Origin: Paramecium tetraurelia
Taxonomy: Eukaryota > Ciliophora > Oligohymenophorea > Peniculida > Parameciidae
DNA: 64,000 nucleotides
Assembly (NCBI RefSeq): GCF_000165425.1
Contig: NW_001799632.1
Span: 124,001-188,000, forward strand
Direction of reading: 5' to 3'
Position numbers and translations under genes: made by a program
Notes under the pieces: generated by a model
Database searches by the model: none
Seen by the model: the letters and a program-made list of their open reading frames with translations, nothing else
Told to the model about the DNA's origin: nothing
Part shown: one piece after another, positions 23,735-35,296 of the stretch
Layout of the letters: the number at the start of each line of letters is the position of its first letter
Numbering within the stretch: the first letter of the stretch is position 1

Positions 23735-23902
23735 TAAATTAATATTGTGGTTATGATAAATTAATAAATTATGAGAATCAGATATATATAATTCTCTTGA
23801 ATAATTTAAATCATCTCAAATAATTCATGGTCGACCCTTTCGATCTTTAAATAACCTGAGTTTCAGAATTATATATATATTAATAATTAAATATTTGAGC
23901 AG

Positions 23903-24435
23903 ATGTAGAATAATAAGAAAGCCAAAAGAACAAAATTGACAAAAGAACAAATAGATGTTTTGTAATAAGCATTTACATTGTTTGATACAGATAAATCAGG
24001 ATCAATTGATGAGTCAGAATTGAGAAATGCCATGAAAGTAAATCACTAATTTTGATTGTTTAGGCTCTTGGATTCAACGCATCCAAAGAAGAAGTTCAAA
24101 AGATGGTTGAATAAATAGATAGAGATGGATCTGGAACAATTGAATTTCAGGAATTTGTGGAAATGATGAAAAAGAAGATGTTGGAGGATAAGAATGTTGA
24201 AGTCGAAATAGAAAAAGCATTCAACTATTTTGATGATGATAATGAAGTATGCCAGTATTCAAATATTTAGGGTGCTATTGATCTAGAAAAATTAAGAAGA
24301 GTTGCAGCCGATTTAGGAGAAGAATGCGATGAACAAACCCTAAAAGACATGATTTACGCTGCTGATCTTGATCAAGATGGCAAAGTTAGTAAAGATGAAT
24401 TCATGATGGTTATGAGGAAGATGAAATTAATATGA
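23903..24435 (+). CDS. centrin-like EF-hand protein, 160 residues
   Basis: Four EF-hands in the centrin arrangement. Loops: [36 protein letters not shown] and [10 protein letters not shown]. The third loop lacks the usual glycine-flanked pattern and may bind calcium weakly. A short basic N-terminus ([14 protein letters not shown]) is typical of centrins rather than calmodulin. Centrins act at basal bodies and in contractile infraciliary networks in Paramecium. Introns of 26 nt (near 24045) and 24 nt (near 24258) lie within the first linker and the third loop. The spliced length is 161 codons. Convergent with the trichocyst gene, 18 bp between stops. Confidence 0.93.
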
Positions 24436-24453
24436 TATATGCTGTAAATTTCA

Positions 24454-25625
24454 TCAAATATGATCTCCAGCAGCCATTTTCTGAGCAAGAGTTTCCTTAA
24501 GATCTCTCATATTCACATTTAGCAATCCAACCACCTCAGAAACTATATTACGATCCTCCTATCTTGATGTCCTTCTTTATGTATAGTCATAGGCTGCCTA
24601 TTAGCATTCATTTCTCCTATCATCTTTAGTGTATTCCTTTGATTCAAGTCTGATATTCAAATCCTCCATCTTTCTCTGATTTTCTGCCAATCTGTCTTTT
24701 AGAGCTTGAAGTTAAGCCTCTAATTCACCTATTTCCTTATCATAAATCTTGAAATCTGTATTCATAAATTTTTAATATTCTGAATACCATCTCACTCTCT
24801 CCTCCTCTGCTTTCCTCTCCACTTACCAAATTTCGTCTATTTGTCTAATTAAGGATTCACTTAAATCTATAATGTTCCTTAATACTCCGATGTTATTTCC
24901 ATTCTTACTCATCTGAATCATAAAGTCTATTATATTTTAGAAAGGCTTTCCAATTGATTTGAACTTACCAAAACTCACCAATTACTTAGTTACTTCAGCA
25001 AAAACCTCTGGCTAGACTGCTGTTTTATCAGTCTATAATTCCAAAAAGTTTGTTCTTAATTTTGAAGCATATACCAATTTCACTTCTTCTAATGTTTTTA
25101 TTATTTTTCCCACTTCTCCTCTCTTTAATTCATAAACTTTCTCTTGATATTCTCTTATGACATCTACTTCATTCATTCCTTTTCTCAAGTTCTTTCTCAA
25201 AGCATCTTTCTCATTCAAGATCTTTTTCTTTGATCTAATAATATTTTAGTTTAACATACTCTATGCTAGCTTTCAGTTAATCTATAGCTCCTTAAATTTT
25301 CACTTTCAATCTATTTATTGCATCAATCTCAGTGTTCAAATTAGTGAGATCCTCATCACATTTTGATTGAAACTCTCTGTTTTCTAAATCTTCCTCCTTC
25401 TGATCTTTTTAGTATTTATCTTCTAAGTCTTGCAAAGTATCTATTATTCTATAGTAGATAACAAATTTACCTATCCAAAGGAGTATTTGTTTACAATGCC
25501 AACTATGCAGTTGATAGTAGTGTATGACCCAATTGTGTTTATAGTAAACTCTCTATTTTAGAGTTCAAAGTTTTATCACACTAAGCAATTAACAAGCTAA
25601 GGAATAATGTAAAAATAACTTTCAT
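24454..25625 (-). CDS. trichocyst matrix protein family member
   Basis: A secretory coiled-coil protein of the crystalline core of Paramecium defensive trichocysts. The signal peptide is MKVIFTLFLSLLIAQC. Family signs follow: LLQTQLGHTLLSTAQLALQ, NTPLDRIIDTLQDLEDKY, then long heptad-rich helices and the tail NMRDLKETLAQKMAAGD. Such precursors are cleaved into paired mature polypeptides, but I could not place cleavage sites. Introns of 22 nt (25449-25470) and 25 nt (25235-25259) give 374 residues. Only 27 bp separate its start from the stop of the upstream ABC1 gene on the same strand, so its promoter must overlap that gene's 3' end. The family call rests on layout and motif similarity. Confidence 0.85.
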
Positions 25626-25652
25626 TAATAATAAAAATTATAAAACGACTTT

Positions 25653-27447
25653 TCATTATGAAATATTCATTAATTCATTTATTGTACTATCAATTGTTCT
25701 TATTTGGAGAAGAAAAGATGCTGCTTTGGAAACTATGTTGATTTTGGGATCCAATTCTTTTCCAATCCCTTCTAAAATCATCATATTGGTCAATAATGTA
25801 GCAAAATGACCCTCTACAGCAAGTCCATTGGATCTTAAAATTTCGAGCATGCCTTTGAAAATTGACCCTAAATCCATCTTAGATAAGGGGGCATTACAAA
25901 CCTCTCCAAATAGATCTTCAATGTCTTTTAAGAACTTTTATTTCTTCTCTTCTTTCAACTAGGTGTTATATGATGCCAAACTCAACATCAATTGACCACA
26001 CTCCTTTGGCTGTCTTAATGCAACAAACATTATTATTTTTATGAAATTTATTCTATCATTTTGATTTAATATCGTAACCATACCTGGGTCAATAAATATC
26101 AAATCTAAATTTTTTTAATTTTAGTTGGTCTATCTCAAAAAGTTCCAAAATTGCTATTCATCAAATATTTTTTCTTTCTCCAATATTGAAACCTAAGAGT
26201 GATATCGTATATTACCTTTAATGGTTTCTTTAATATGAACTTTTCAAAGAGTGGTACAATCAATTCAGCAGCATACTCAACTAAGTCATAAAATCCCTCT
26301 TCTAATAAATTTTTGAAATTATCAAATTTTGAAGTATTGTTATCTTTAATCCTAACTAAAATATTTCCAGAATGAAGATCAGCGTGTATAAAATTATCAT
26401 ATATTAACATTTTATAAAACGCTTTAAGTCCTAAGTTAGCTGCCACTCTATGCTCTCTTGTTCTTTCCAATTTCATAAAGTTAGACAAGGACACTCCTTC
26501 TTCAAAGGTTTCGACTATTACACTTTTCGAGACATATTCTTTGAGTATTTTTGGAAATATGACATTTTTTGAATCTTTAAATTTTTACTCAAAAATCTGA
26601 AGATTCTTTGCTTCAAATGAAAGATCTGCCTAATTCATTAATGTAACGCTAAACTCTTAAAATGTTACTGGCATAGCTAATCTCCTAAAAATTTGTTGAG
26701 TTGAACTTAAAATATTTGATATCACATATAAAATTTTTAGATCTAATTCTAGCTTCTCTACTATTCTCGGATGTCTAACCTTCACTGCATATTTTACACC
26801 ATTTTTATAAGCTAAATGAATCTAACCTATTGATCCTGATGCTATTGGATTTGTATCGAAACTGTCGAAAACATCTTCAATCTTCTACTTAAATTCTTCT
26901 TCAAACTATTTTTTAGTATAGTAGTAGTTGTGAGGCGTCGCTGAATCTCTTAGCTTACTTAGCTCTGAAGTCACTTCATAACCAAACACATCTCCCCTGT
27001 GACTTGCCCATTATCCCAATTTCATCCATAATGGCCCAGCCTTATATATTAAGAACTTACTAATTCTAATGATTTAATTAAAAGCCTTAGCCAATGCTTA
27101 TACAACCATGATTTGAAAAGTAAGGCGAAAGGAAAAAATACAACAAGAGGAGTAAAAGTTAGGATCAATTGCAGAAATCTTAATTACAATTTTCCATAAT
27201 AAATCATCCTACTCCAAAACCCATTAACACTATGAACATGTCCCCTTAAATATTCTTATTGATAATCCTTAAATAGATCAATTTCAATTACTTATTTTAA
27301 TTCTAAGTTTTCGTACAGAGAAGCATATTAAGCTTTCTTAAATCTTTGATAACCTGCACTATAAAGACCAATACAAGTCATCCCTCCTACAAATATTGTC
27401 GCTCTTCGACTTAAACCAACATTACTCAACTTGATCAATTTTAACAT
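25653..27447 (-). CDS. ABC1/UbiB/ADCK atypical kinase
   Basis: A member of the UbiB family, which supports coenzyme Q biosynthesis in mitochondria. Hallmarks: KLGQ motif in LAGPLWMKLGQWASHRGD, the serine-bearing loop NPIASGSIGQIHLA in place of a P-loop, YAVKVRHP with the lysine, catalytic HADLHSGNILV and the metal-binding LIFIDPGMVT. The N-terminus has basic residues and hydrophobic helices (about residues 15-30 and 105-125), suggesting membrane association. The arrangement is closest to ADCK2. Introns of 20 nt (AAG acceptor, near 27045) and 23 nt (26193-26215) give 583 residues. Divergent from the Dicer-like gene. Target specificity is inferred from the family only. Confidence 0.93.
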
Positions 27448-27542
27448 GTATAATTTTAAATAATAATTTTAACTCAAAACACAAAATCGTTGTTAAATTT
27501 CCCACTGATAGTAGTTTTATTTTAGTCATTTCCAATTTCTTT

Positions 27543-29267
27543 ATGTAATAAATTCAAATCTTGATCATTCATACTGTAAAAGATATTCTCAATCTAATTT
27601 AAGGATATCTTTATTTTTATATTGTTTATATTAGATTAATTAAAAATAAATTCATAAGAAATCCTTGTTTCTTGTCAGTGATTCTAAAATTAAAAGCTAT
27701 ATCTCTCTAAATCAACAGAAAATATGAGTTTTCTAATAAATTACATGACATCAAAACTCTCTTAAAACCTTTTATAAATAATTAACTGTTATTAATAGTC
27801 AATTAAAAATTATTTTATCACATTATAACTAAGTCTCATAATCTATCATTCTAGAATCTAATCAGTGTCTAGCATAAAAAATTGACAAATATTCCGTTTT
27901 TCTTAGTATTTATCAAATTTTTCAACTTGATTTGAGTTTGGAAAGAAAACTTGATTATTATAAAACTTTGAAAACGTAATACTTATTAGATAGCATGTTT
28001 TAAGGTAGTTACAATTTATTTTTTTCTGAGATAAAATAATTTTATGACCGAAAAAAAGTGCGAACATACATATGGAATGGCTTAACTTAAGTTTATTCTA
28101 TAAATGCTAAAAATAATACATCTAAATTAATTTCTAATTAAAATCTGAAATAATGTATTAAAATTATATATGTTAATTATCTTAAATAAAGTGCAATGAT
28201 AGAAATTCTTTAACCTTTTATGATTTATTGAAATTATTATAAATTTAATTACAAATGTTCAACTAACTTCTAGAATTCAGAAATACAAAACTTCTAGTTT
28301 AAGCTTTTACAAATAAAATTCACGAAATTGAATACTTTTAGAAGACTGGACAACAATATTAGTATGGAAACAACGAAGACTTTTCAATAGCTGGATAATA
28401 ATTACTAGAATTCTATTTTTATGACTACATGTTGCTCTAAGGGTACTTAAAATTAATAATATTAAAGGTTTCCAAATCAATAGAGTCAATTTAAAAAACC
28501 AAGTGACATAATTTAATTAAGGTAGAGGTTAATTAATGATAAATACCTTTCAGAGATAGCAATTCTACTAAGTATTTAAAATCTATTAAATATTGGAAAC
28601 TAGAAATCATTAAAGTACATTCTATTTTAATATTTAGAAATAATCCAAAAGTACTATCAGATTGTGTTAAATCCATAATAGGGGCACATTACTATGATAA
28701 ACAAAACGATCTAGAGGCTCTTAGAGATATTATTCACCCAATCGTAGTATAATTGTTGAATAAGTATCTATAAAATGTATACATAGAGGAGAACAAATAA
28801 CCAGAACACAATGGAAATATAATCCAAAATCTTCCTTCTTAGAGTACCTTAATTCTTATAAAGGAGAATTAAACATCAATCCTAAACTAACGATAGAATG
28901 GAAAAAAGATGATTCCATTTTAAATTAAAATAAATCTTTATATTTAATTTCTTTAGAATTAAATAGCACTATGAAAGTACAAAAGGTAGGCATAAACAAA
29001 AGAGAAACTGAACAAAGTGTATACCTGGAGGCTTTACTTTAACTTAGAAACTATCATACAAGGAATTACTAAAAATAGAAGAAACTAAATTACAAAACGG
29101 AAATTTAAGAAAATCAGGGTGAATCTGAGTTGTCAACTTCTCTTGATTCAACCCTAAATAATCAAGATTTATCATATTATAGTTTTACAGAGAAGACTCT
29201 AGATAAATTATAATTAAACTTTGATTAATAATTAAATCTCATGCTAGAGTAGTTGGCAAATGAATGA
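27543..29267 (+). CDS. Dicer-like RNase III plus dsRBD protein
   Basis: A C-terminal RNase III fold is followed by a double-stranded RNA-binding domain. RNase III segments: KLLVQAFTNKIHEIEYF, AGQQLLEFYFYDYMLL, DIIQLRQRLINDKYLSEIA and NNPKVLSDCVKSIIGAHYYD. The dsRBD reads PKSSFLEYLNSYKGEL to VGINKRETEQSVYLEALLQL. Two catalytic positions differ from active enzymes: the glutamate of the D-x-x-E pair is lysine (DCVKS), and the E-F-L-G-D pair is spaced by one extra residue. No helicase is present and the first 280 residues are helical and unrecognised. Short Dicer-like proteins make scnRNA and iesRNA in Paramecium. A mitochondrial mL44-type ribosomal protein is an alternative. Seven introns are proposed; the first two and the start (27543 or 27724) are uncertain. 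Confidence 0.78.
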
Positions 29268-29615
29268 AGTTTCTTTTTAGATACTTTTGACTTTTTTTAA
29301 TTTATTTGTATTTCTTGTAATTAATATTTAAATATTTCATAATACAAATAAATAAAGTAACTAATTCACATCTTTAATCGAGTGCTTATTAGAGATGAGG
29401 CTTAATAATTGGCTTACTATAGCTTGTAGGAAGTCGATTATTATTTTTATTATAGTATATAAAAAGGTATAACTTATTTTACACTACTTGATGGCCTAAA
29501 AGAATTAGTAGGCTTTGTTCTATTTTAAATTTGTTGGCAATCATCATTTGCTGCAGAAATGGGTAGTTTTCCAGAAACGATCTCTTTTATTACTTAAATT
29601 TTTTGTTTCTACTAG
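29268..29615. other. spacer with a GC-richer hairpin-forming island
   Basis: 348 bp between convergent genes. No coding frame. Bases 29375-29440 are less AT-rich and bounded by TAATCGA and TCGATTA, which are complementary; an internal CTTATTA/TAATAA pair can also form. A second mixed-composition patch lies at about 29508-29585. A small RNA gene is possible but I recognise no family and no box elements. Confidence 0.35.
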
Positions 29616-31656
29616 TCAATTTACTGTTTGAAATCGTGAAATTTCTAATTTTAATTAAATTTTTACATTTTTTTCAAATTATTCAAATACTTCAGAAGTC
29701 ACAAAATTAAATTTTCTAACCCTTTTTCCATCAATAATATCATATGCTTCATCTGGTTTTATAGGTTCATCAATGTCAACAATTTCTCCATCTTCATCCA
29801 CCATTTAAGTTGCTTTGCATTCTAATTGTCCTTTTTAAATTAATTCCAAAACCTTTAATCTTTTATTCATTTTTTTTAGTTTATTCAAGAAGAATTCCTT
29901 TCTAATCATATTATCAGACTTTCTAGTGGTTAATTATTCGAATGCCTTTTTAATATTTGTTTATTGATCTTAAACCAATTACTAATATTCAACTTCCAAA
30001 TTCTTAGCCTAAATCATAATTTTAATATCTTACATGTTAAGACTTGGATTCTTATAAATTTAAATTCTTGTAAAGTTGGAACTAAGCATAAGTTTCCATA
30101 GTTTAATAGAATTAATTATTTTTTTCGTATCTATCAGTAGCACTTCCACTCAATTTTTAAATTTCTAGCATATTTTCATCAGTGATTCCTATTTTGTCTA
30201 AATATTGTGTTAATTGTTATTCCAAGTTTAATCTTTCAGTCTCTTAATTAAATAATTTTAAATAACTCATATTTGATGCTACCTTCCCTTAACCTTTATT
30301 ATGAAAACTGCTAATTCTATAAGGTGATTGATTAGCCTTTATTATTGATTAACGGTTACTGAAATTGGTTTTAGTACTTTTTGTATATTTTGATTTTGCT
30401 TTTATTCTTTCTAATTATAATTGATATTTTGGCGAAACAGATGTGATTTATTTAATTTCATCTTTATTTTAAGTCTTTTATCTGAAATTTTACAAAATTT
30501 ATTATGCTTAATTTGCACTTTTTAACAGCCATGAAGCAGTAATAAATTATTCTTAAGCTGTGGTAGTCTACATTTGATTTTGATTCTCTTCAAATTCTAA
30601 ATCAATTTTAGGTTACTCATCTTAATTTAATTTTTAGCTAAGATTTTTAATTTATTAAGAGAGAAGTTCCTTGTCCATATTCATTTATGTTAATTCATAG
30701 AATCTCTAAAATCTGAAAATCCACTTTTGATTAAGTAATTCAAATAACCATCTTCTTTGTTCTTTCTTCCAAATTCTTTTATCAAACTCCTATAAACTAA
30801 TTCTATACAGTAAGGTATTATCTTATGAACATTTAGCAGAAAATTATCGTTTATTGAGTAAAAATAGGCCATCTTCTCCAAAGAACTCCCCCTGTAAAAG
30901 TTTTGTTAAGCAAAATTACTTTCTTTATGTATTTTACTTATATATCTCCATTTCTCCTCTACCTATAAAGTAGCAGAATTCTATTGATTCATCATTTTCT
31001 TGATAAATATATGAATTTTTTTAGACTATCGATTACTCCATATGATAACTAAAGTATTTAATTTCTACATCTGAAAATATAGAAAAAAAAGAAAGGGACT
31101 TTAGAAACTTTTATTTCTCATAAGTGTCATTAGATCTCTGATTTGAATTGATTTCGTTAAATATTTTAAAATCCAAGCAAGCAAATTCTGTTGGTCTTAT
31201 AACTCTCACATGACATTTCCGATTCTCAGACAACCCATAATCATTAAATGACATTCCAAATGTTAACTCTTGTGAAATTGATTTCGAACCATTATGTTGA
31301 TCCCCATCTTCATTGTCATCGTAATAAGTAACTACAACTCTACCGCTAAGTACTAAAAATACGGTTTTATGTGTATTTATTATTGTGTTTTAAGAAACTT
31401 ATTTGTAATATATGTATCTGCATATTTCCCTAACAAATTAATCACTGTATTTTGACTTTAATCTTTATATATAATTGTAAACATAGATGAATTCGTATAG
31501 AGATTGAATATCTTAATCATTTCTTGAGAATGGATCTTTTATTAACGAATCTTTGATTTAGCTGATATCATGTTAATAGGTTGTTTTATGCAGGAATTTG
31601 GCTATTGACATTATGTTGAGGGCATCTGAAAAAGCTGATGATGTACGCTTTTTCAT
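29616..31656 (-). CDS. tandem cyclic-nucleotide-binding-domain protein
   Basis: A 671-residue soluble protein with two cNMP-binding-like folds. The first (about residues 75-190) includes TVFLVLSGRVVVTYYDD and ELTFGMSFNDYGLSE. The second (about 205-320) includes FLKSLSFFSIFSDVEIKY, YFIGRGEMEIYK and the phosphate-binding-cassette-like QGEFFGEDGLFLLNKR. That cassette lacks the canonical R-x-A-S-V, so cyclic nucleotide binding is uncertain. The C-terminal 330 residues are charged and helical with no known domain. No membrane helices and no kinase domain are seen. One 25-nt intron near 30010-30035 restores the frame after LESKSQH-like sequence. The upstream ATG at 31656 was chosen because MKKRTSSAFSDALN is in frame. 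Start codons of this gene and IFT22 are 41 bp apart. Confidence 0.8.
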
Positions 31657-31697
31657 AAAATTATATATTTATATTTATCATTTTTTTAATAAATAAC
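31657..31697. promoter_or_regulatory. 41-bp bidirectional promoter region
   Basis: The interval between start codons of the cyclic-nucleotide-binding gene (minus) and IFT22 (plus). It is almost pure A/T, including a seven-T run. Both promoters must fit here or inside the coding regions. Confidence 0.45.
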
Positions 31698-32324
31698 ATG
31701 TTTAAAGGTTCTTCAATCAAAATTTTACTAATTGGACCACAATAATCAGGAAAATCAAGACTTGCAAATTATATAGCCGATAGAGAAGATATTTCATAAA
31801 ATGGATATAGACCTACAGCAGGAGTTAGAATTTTGGAATTTGAAAAAGAGGCACCTAAGAATCCTAAAAGACCTGGCTCAGAAAAAGTAATTGTCGAGCT
31901 TTGGGATATGAGTGGAGATAATAAGTTTATATTTTTAATTAAATCAGATATGACTCCTGTTGGCCTGCAGTAATGAAGGATGCTCAAGGAGTTATATGTG
32001 TATACAATGCAGAGAATCCTAAGCACGAATAAGAATTAGAATGGTGGGTGAATCAAATATCAAAGAAAGCTGGTATTCCTGCTGCTCAAAACGTTGTATT
32101 TGCACATCATTTGACAGGAAAGGCTATAAAGGGATAATCAAAATTGCGTATTATTTGAATTTCTAAATATTTCAGCAAAATCATTAAGTAGTTTAACAGT
32201 CCATGATACTTCCATTGAAGAGGGGAATCAGACAATCCACCCAGCTTTTGAAAAGTTTTTCAATTCTTTGATGTTGAGTATTTATGAAAAATAGGAGAAA
32301 GAAGAAAATAGATTAATGAATTGA
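31698..32324 (+). CDS. IFT22: IFT22/RABL5 small GTPase-like IFT-B subunit
   Basis: A Rab-like subunit of the intraflagellar transport B complex, needed for building cilia. The P-loop is IKILLIGPQQSGKSRLANYI (G-P-x-x-S-G-K-S). PTAGVRILEFEK matches the switch I region of RABL5, and VELWDMSGD the Walker B/switch II area. DSCWPAVMKDAQGVICVYNA and FAHHLTGK follow, again RABL5-like; the HH replaces the canonical NKxD. Introns of 23 nt (31925-31947) and 28 nt (near 32140-32170) both end in CAG rather than TAG and give 191 residues, the family's usual size. High confidence. Confidence 0.95.
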
Positions 32325-33136
32325 TATATATTTTAAAATTCATAAAAATATACATTATAATATCCTCAATCAAATATTTAGGTTTGTAAATATACTTGAA
32401 TCACAAGGCACAACTTAAATAAGTGATTAGTTCTAAATTTTTAAAATACTAAGCATAATAAATTTGTTTTAGAAAGATTTTATAATATGTATAAATATAT
32501 CAGAGTATTGCTTTTAAATTCTCTTATAAAGGTTCATTAAAAGAGAATTTTATCGATTAATATTGATACTATAATGTATGCCATTAATTTGGAGAATCTT
32601 AGTAGTCACTTATTTCATTACTAATAATAAAATAAAGTATATAAAGAGAATTTAAAATATTGCTCTAATGTATCCATATATACTATCAAAAAAATTTGGA
32701 GAGAGAATTTTACATAATAACTACTTATAATAATATTTCTTTGAAAAATATAATTCACAAAATATTTAATTAATTATTTTTTTATAGATAATATTTGTTA
32801 CTGGTTATTAAAAACTATGTACAGTTCTTTTATTATAGTTTTACTAGAACAATCTAAATCCGAAAATATATTGTCTATTTAATTATTTTAATGTATTAAC
32901 CATTAGTGAATTTTAAATAATTCATAAAGATTTCATCATCTGATGTTATTTTTTATGTATCTTCTTCTAATGAATAAAAGAAAAAACAAACTATGGAAAT
33001 TACAATAAATATTCATTCGTAAACATCATCCCCCTTAATCACCCCTTTAGTTAGTATAATCTCAAATACTCATTTATTTGATAACAGTTGTTTTTCAAAA
33101 ATAATAATAAAAATTAAGAAAAATAATTCTATTTTG
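32325..33136. other. long AT-rich spacer
   Basis: 812 bp with no supported gene, the longest gene-free stretch after the first kilobases. It contains a hairpin (listed separately) and further copies of the word agagaattt near 32645 and 32701. Poly-A/T tracts and TATA-like strings are frequent. It may hold the promoter of the downstream coiled-coil gene. Confidence 0.5.
32516..32550. repeat. perfect 10-bp inverted repeat
   Basis: AAATTCTCTT at 32516-32525 and AAGAGAATTT at 32541-32550 are exact reverse complements separated by 15 bases. It could form a hairpin in DNA or RNA, or be chance in AT-rich DNA. The right arm's core recurs twice downstream. Confidence 0.5.
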
Positions 33137-35096
33137 ATGTCACTTATGTTCTAAGTATGTTTTAAGGTTAAAAATACTCCAGTTGTGCCCGGAAAATAGG
33201 TGTACATATTGATTAATAGAAGCAAAAATATTAAATATTACCAGATGGAAAAAAATAATGAGTTTTACTAGATTAAACTAGATTTAATCCAAAAAGCAAA
33301 TTATCAATATAAATATTTAGTGGTGGATAATAATGAATAAAGAAAGGAAGAACGAGGATATAGAAATTTTTTTTATGGAAAATAGGATTTATAAATGATG
33401 GATTCCTGGAATAAAAAAGAAGTAATTATGAGAATTTATAAACCATAATAATCAATTATTAACGGGCTTAAAATTAAAGCCCACTAAAAATTTAATTAAA
33501 AAACCCTTATTAAACAGTCAGAAATAGAACTTCGGTAAATTAAGCATAATAAAACGATTTACTATGAAGCAATCCTCTTTGCTGAATGTGCATTGAATAT
33601 TTTAGAATTTGAATTTTTTTTTAATGCTGTCAATTAAGCTCCATGCAGATTAGATTAATAATATACGAACAGCATAATGTATTATTATTCAATCCTTAAA
33701 ACAGTTGGGAATTAATCATATGTTGATATTTAACAGGAGGATCTTGAGAGATTGAGTTGTAAACCAATTGTTAACTAATCAAGTCAATAAATTTTCGATA
33801 ATTTTTAGAATTTATCTGAGAATTATACATTCTCTAAAGAGTTATAATATGATAAAATTTAAAACTTAATGCAAATATTTGAGACCAGTATACAAAATTA
33901 TTCGAATAAACTTTAAGCAAAAGATAAATAAATAAAAGAATTATAATTAGAAAAATTATTCCAAGATGAAATTATTTTTTTTAATTATCAAGATGCATTT
34001 TAACCAGATGGTATTGGTGAAATTTAAAATGAATTTAATATGAATGTAAAAGAACGCGAAAAACAAAACAATTCNNNNNNNNNNNNNNNNNNNNNNNNNN
34101 NNNNNNNNNNNNNNNNNNNNNNNNNNNNNNNNNNNNNNNNNNNNNNNNNNNNNNNNNNNNNNNNNNNNNNNNNNNNNNNNNNNNNNNNNNNNNNNNNNNN
34201 NNNNNNNNNNNNNNNNNNNNNNNNATAGTTTGGAAAGATTGGAAATAAAGATTTAGTGAATTGAAAAGGGGAAGAAAAAAGTAAAGAGCAACAGAGGGAG
34301 GTACGGGCAAATAAGTAAAGAGAGTAAGAGCATACCGTATGAGAAAGAATATATAGAAGATGGAATAAAAGAGTTTTCTATAATAAAGTGGAAGTTCTTG
34401 GTATGGAAATCTAAGAGTTTAAGGAGATTAAATAAAACCGTTAGCAGTGGTAATTAGAAAACCTCTAAAGAAAAAGAATATCTAATGAAATTAAAATCTG
34501 AATAGGATGAATAATTATATACGATCAAAAAGGACAATCGTAAATTAACCGAAAACTAGGAGGAATCTTAAAAAGAGTTGGAAGAAGCATAATAAATTAT
34601 ATAAAAATAAAATGATTCTTTAGAAATAATAATATAAATATAGAAGGAAGTTATAATGAAATTAGTTAATCTTTGCAAAAACATTCTAAAAGAGTTAACA
34701 TAAATAAATGATCAGAATGAACAAAAATATAATATAGATCTTACAAATTTAAAAAATAATGTAACTTTCATAGATTTGGGTTTGCAAGATTTTCTTGAAT
34801 AAAAAACGACATTATAATAAGTTGAGACAAATTTTTAATAATAAGTGCAGCCATAATTAAAATATCTCTGTAGTAGTGTCAGAATAAAATATGGAGAATA
34901 GATGTTAATAAGCCGTTCTTAAATTTACATAATAGAAATCTTTAAGGTTTTGAAAAAACTTGAGTCAATTAAAGAAATAATGCCAAGACCAAAACTAATA
35001 CTCTCCCGATAAACAACCGAATTTTCTCTTAAGTAAATTAGATCCCCTTATTATTTTAAATTAGGGTTAAAAGAAAGCTTATTTATTAATGATTGA
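33137..35096 (+). CDS. CBM20-like plus coiled-coil protein, interrupted by assembly gap
   Basis: The N-terminus (about residues 4-85) resembles a starch-binding CBM20 fold: FQVCFKVKNTPVVPGKQVYI at its start, YQYKYLVVDNN and GYRNFFYG at its end. A helical region follows, then coiled coil (YSNKLQAKDKQIKELQLEKL). A run of 150 N at 34075-34224 breaks the gene. After the gap the first 250 bases do not hold one frame: coil-like sequence appears in two frames before a single frame (EYLMKLKSEQDEQLYTIKKD) runs to TGA 35094-35096. Extra introns or poor sequence at the gap edge are likely. Whether both sides are one gene is inferred from strand and shared coiled-coil character. Confidence 0.6.
34075..34224. 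other. assembly gap, 150 N
   Basis: An exact run of 150 undetermined bases inside the coiled-coil gene. The round length suggests an estimated rather than measured gap. Flanking sequence is A-rich coiled-coil code, which often collapses in assembly. Confidence 0.98.
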
Positions 35097-35282
35097 ATTG
35101 ATATTTATATTTATAATAAACATATTATAATTTAACTTTATATGTATTTTTCAACCATGCTATCCTATTCTTAATAAATTTAAAATTCAAATTATCTAAA
35201 AGGATAATAGGCAATTGTTAGTATTAGTTTACTAAAATACATGTATTAATTATAAATTTATAATATATTAAAAACTATTATG

Positions 35283-35295
35283 AAAAAAGAAAAAA
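35283..35295 (-). terminator. RNA polymerase III terminator of tRNA-Asn
   Basis: On the minus strand two runs of six T separated by one C begin two bases after the tRNA end. Such T runs terminate polymerase III. Confidence 0.85.
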
Positions 35296-35296
35296 G

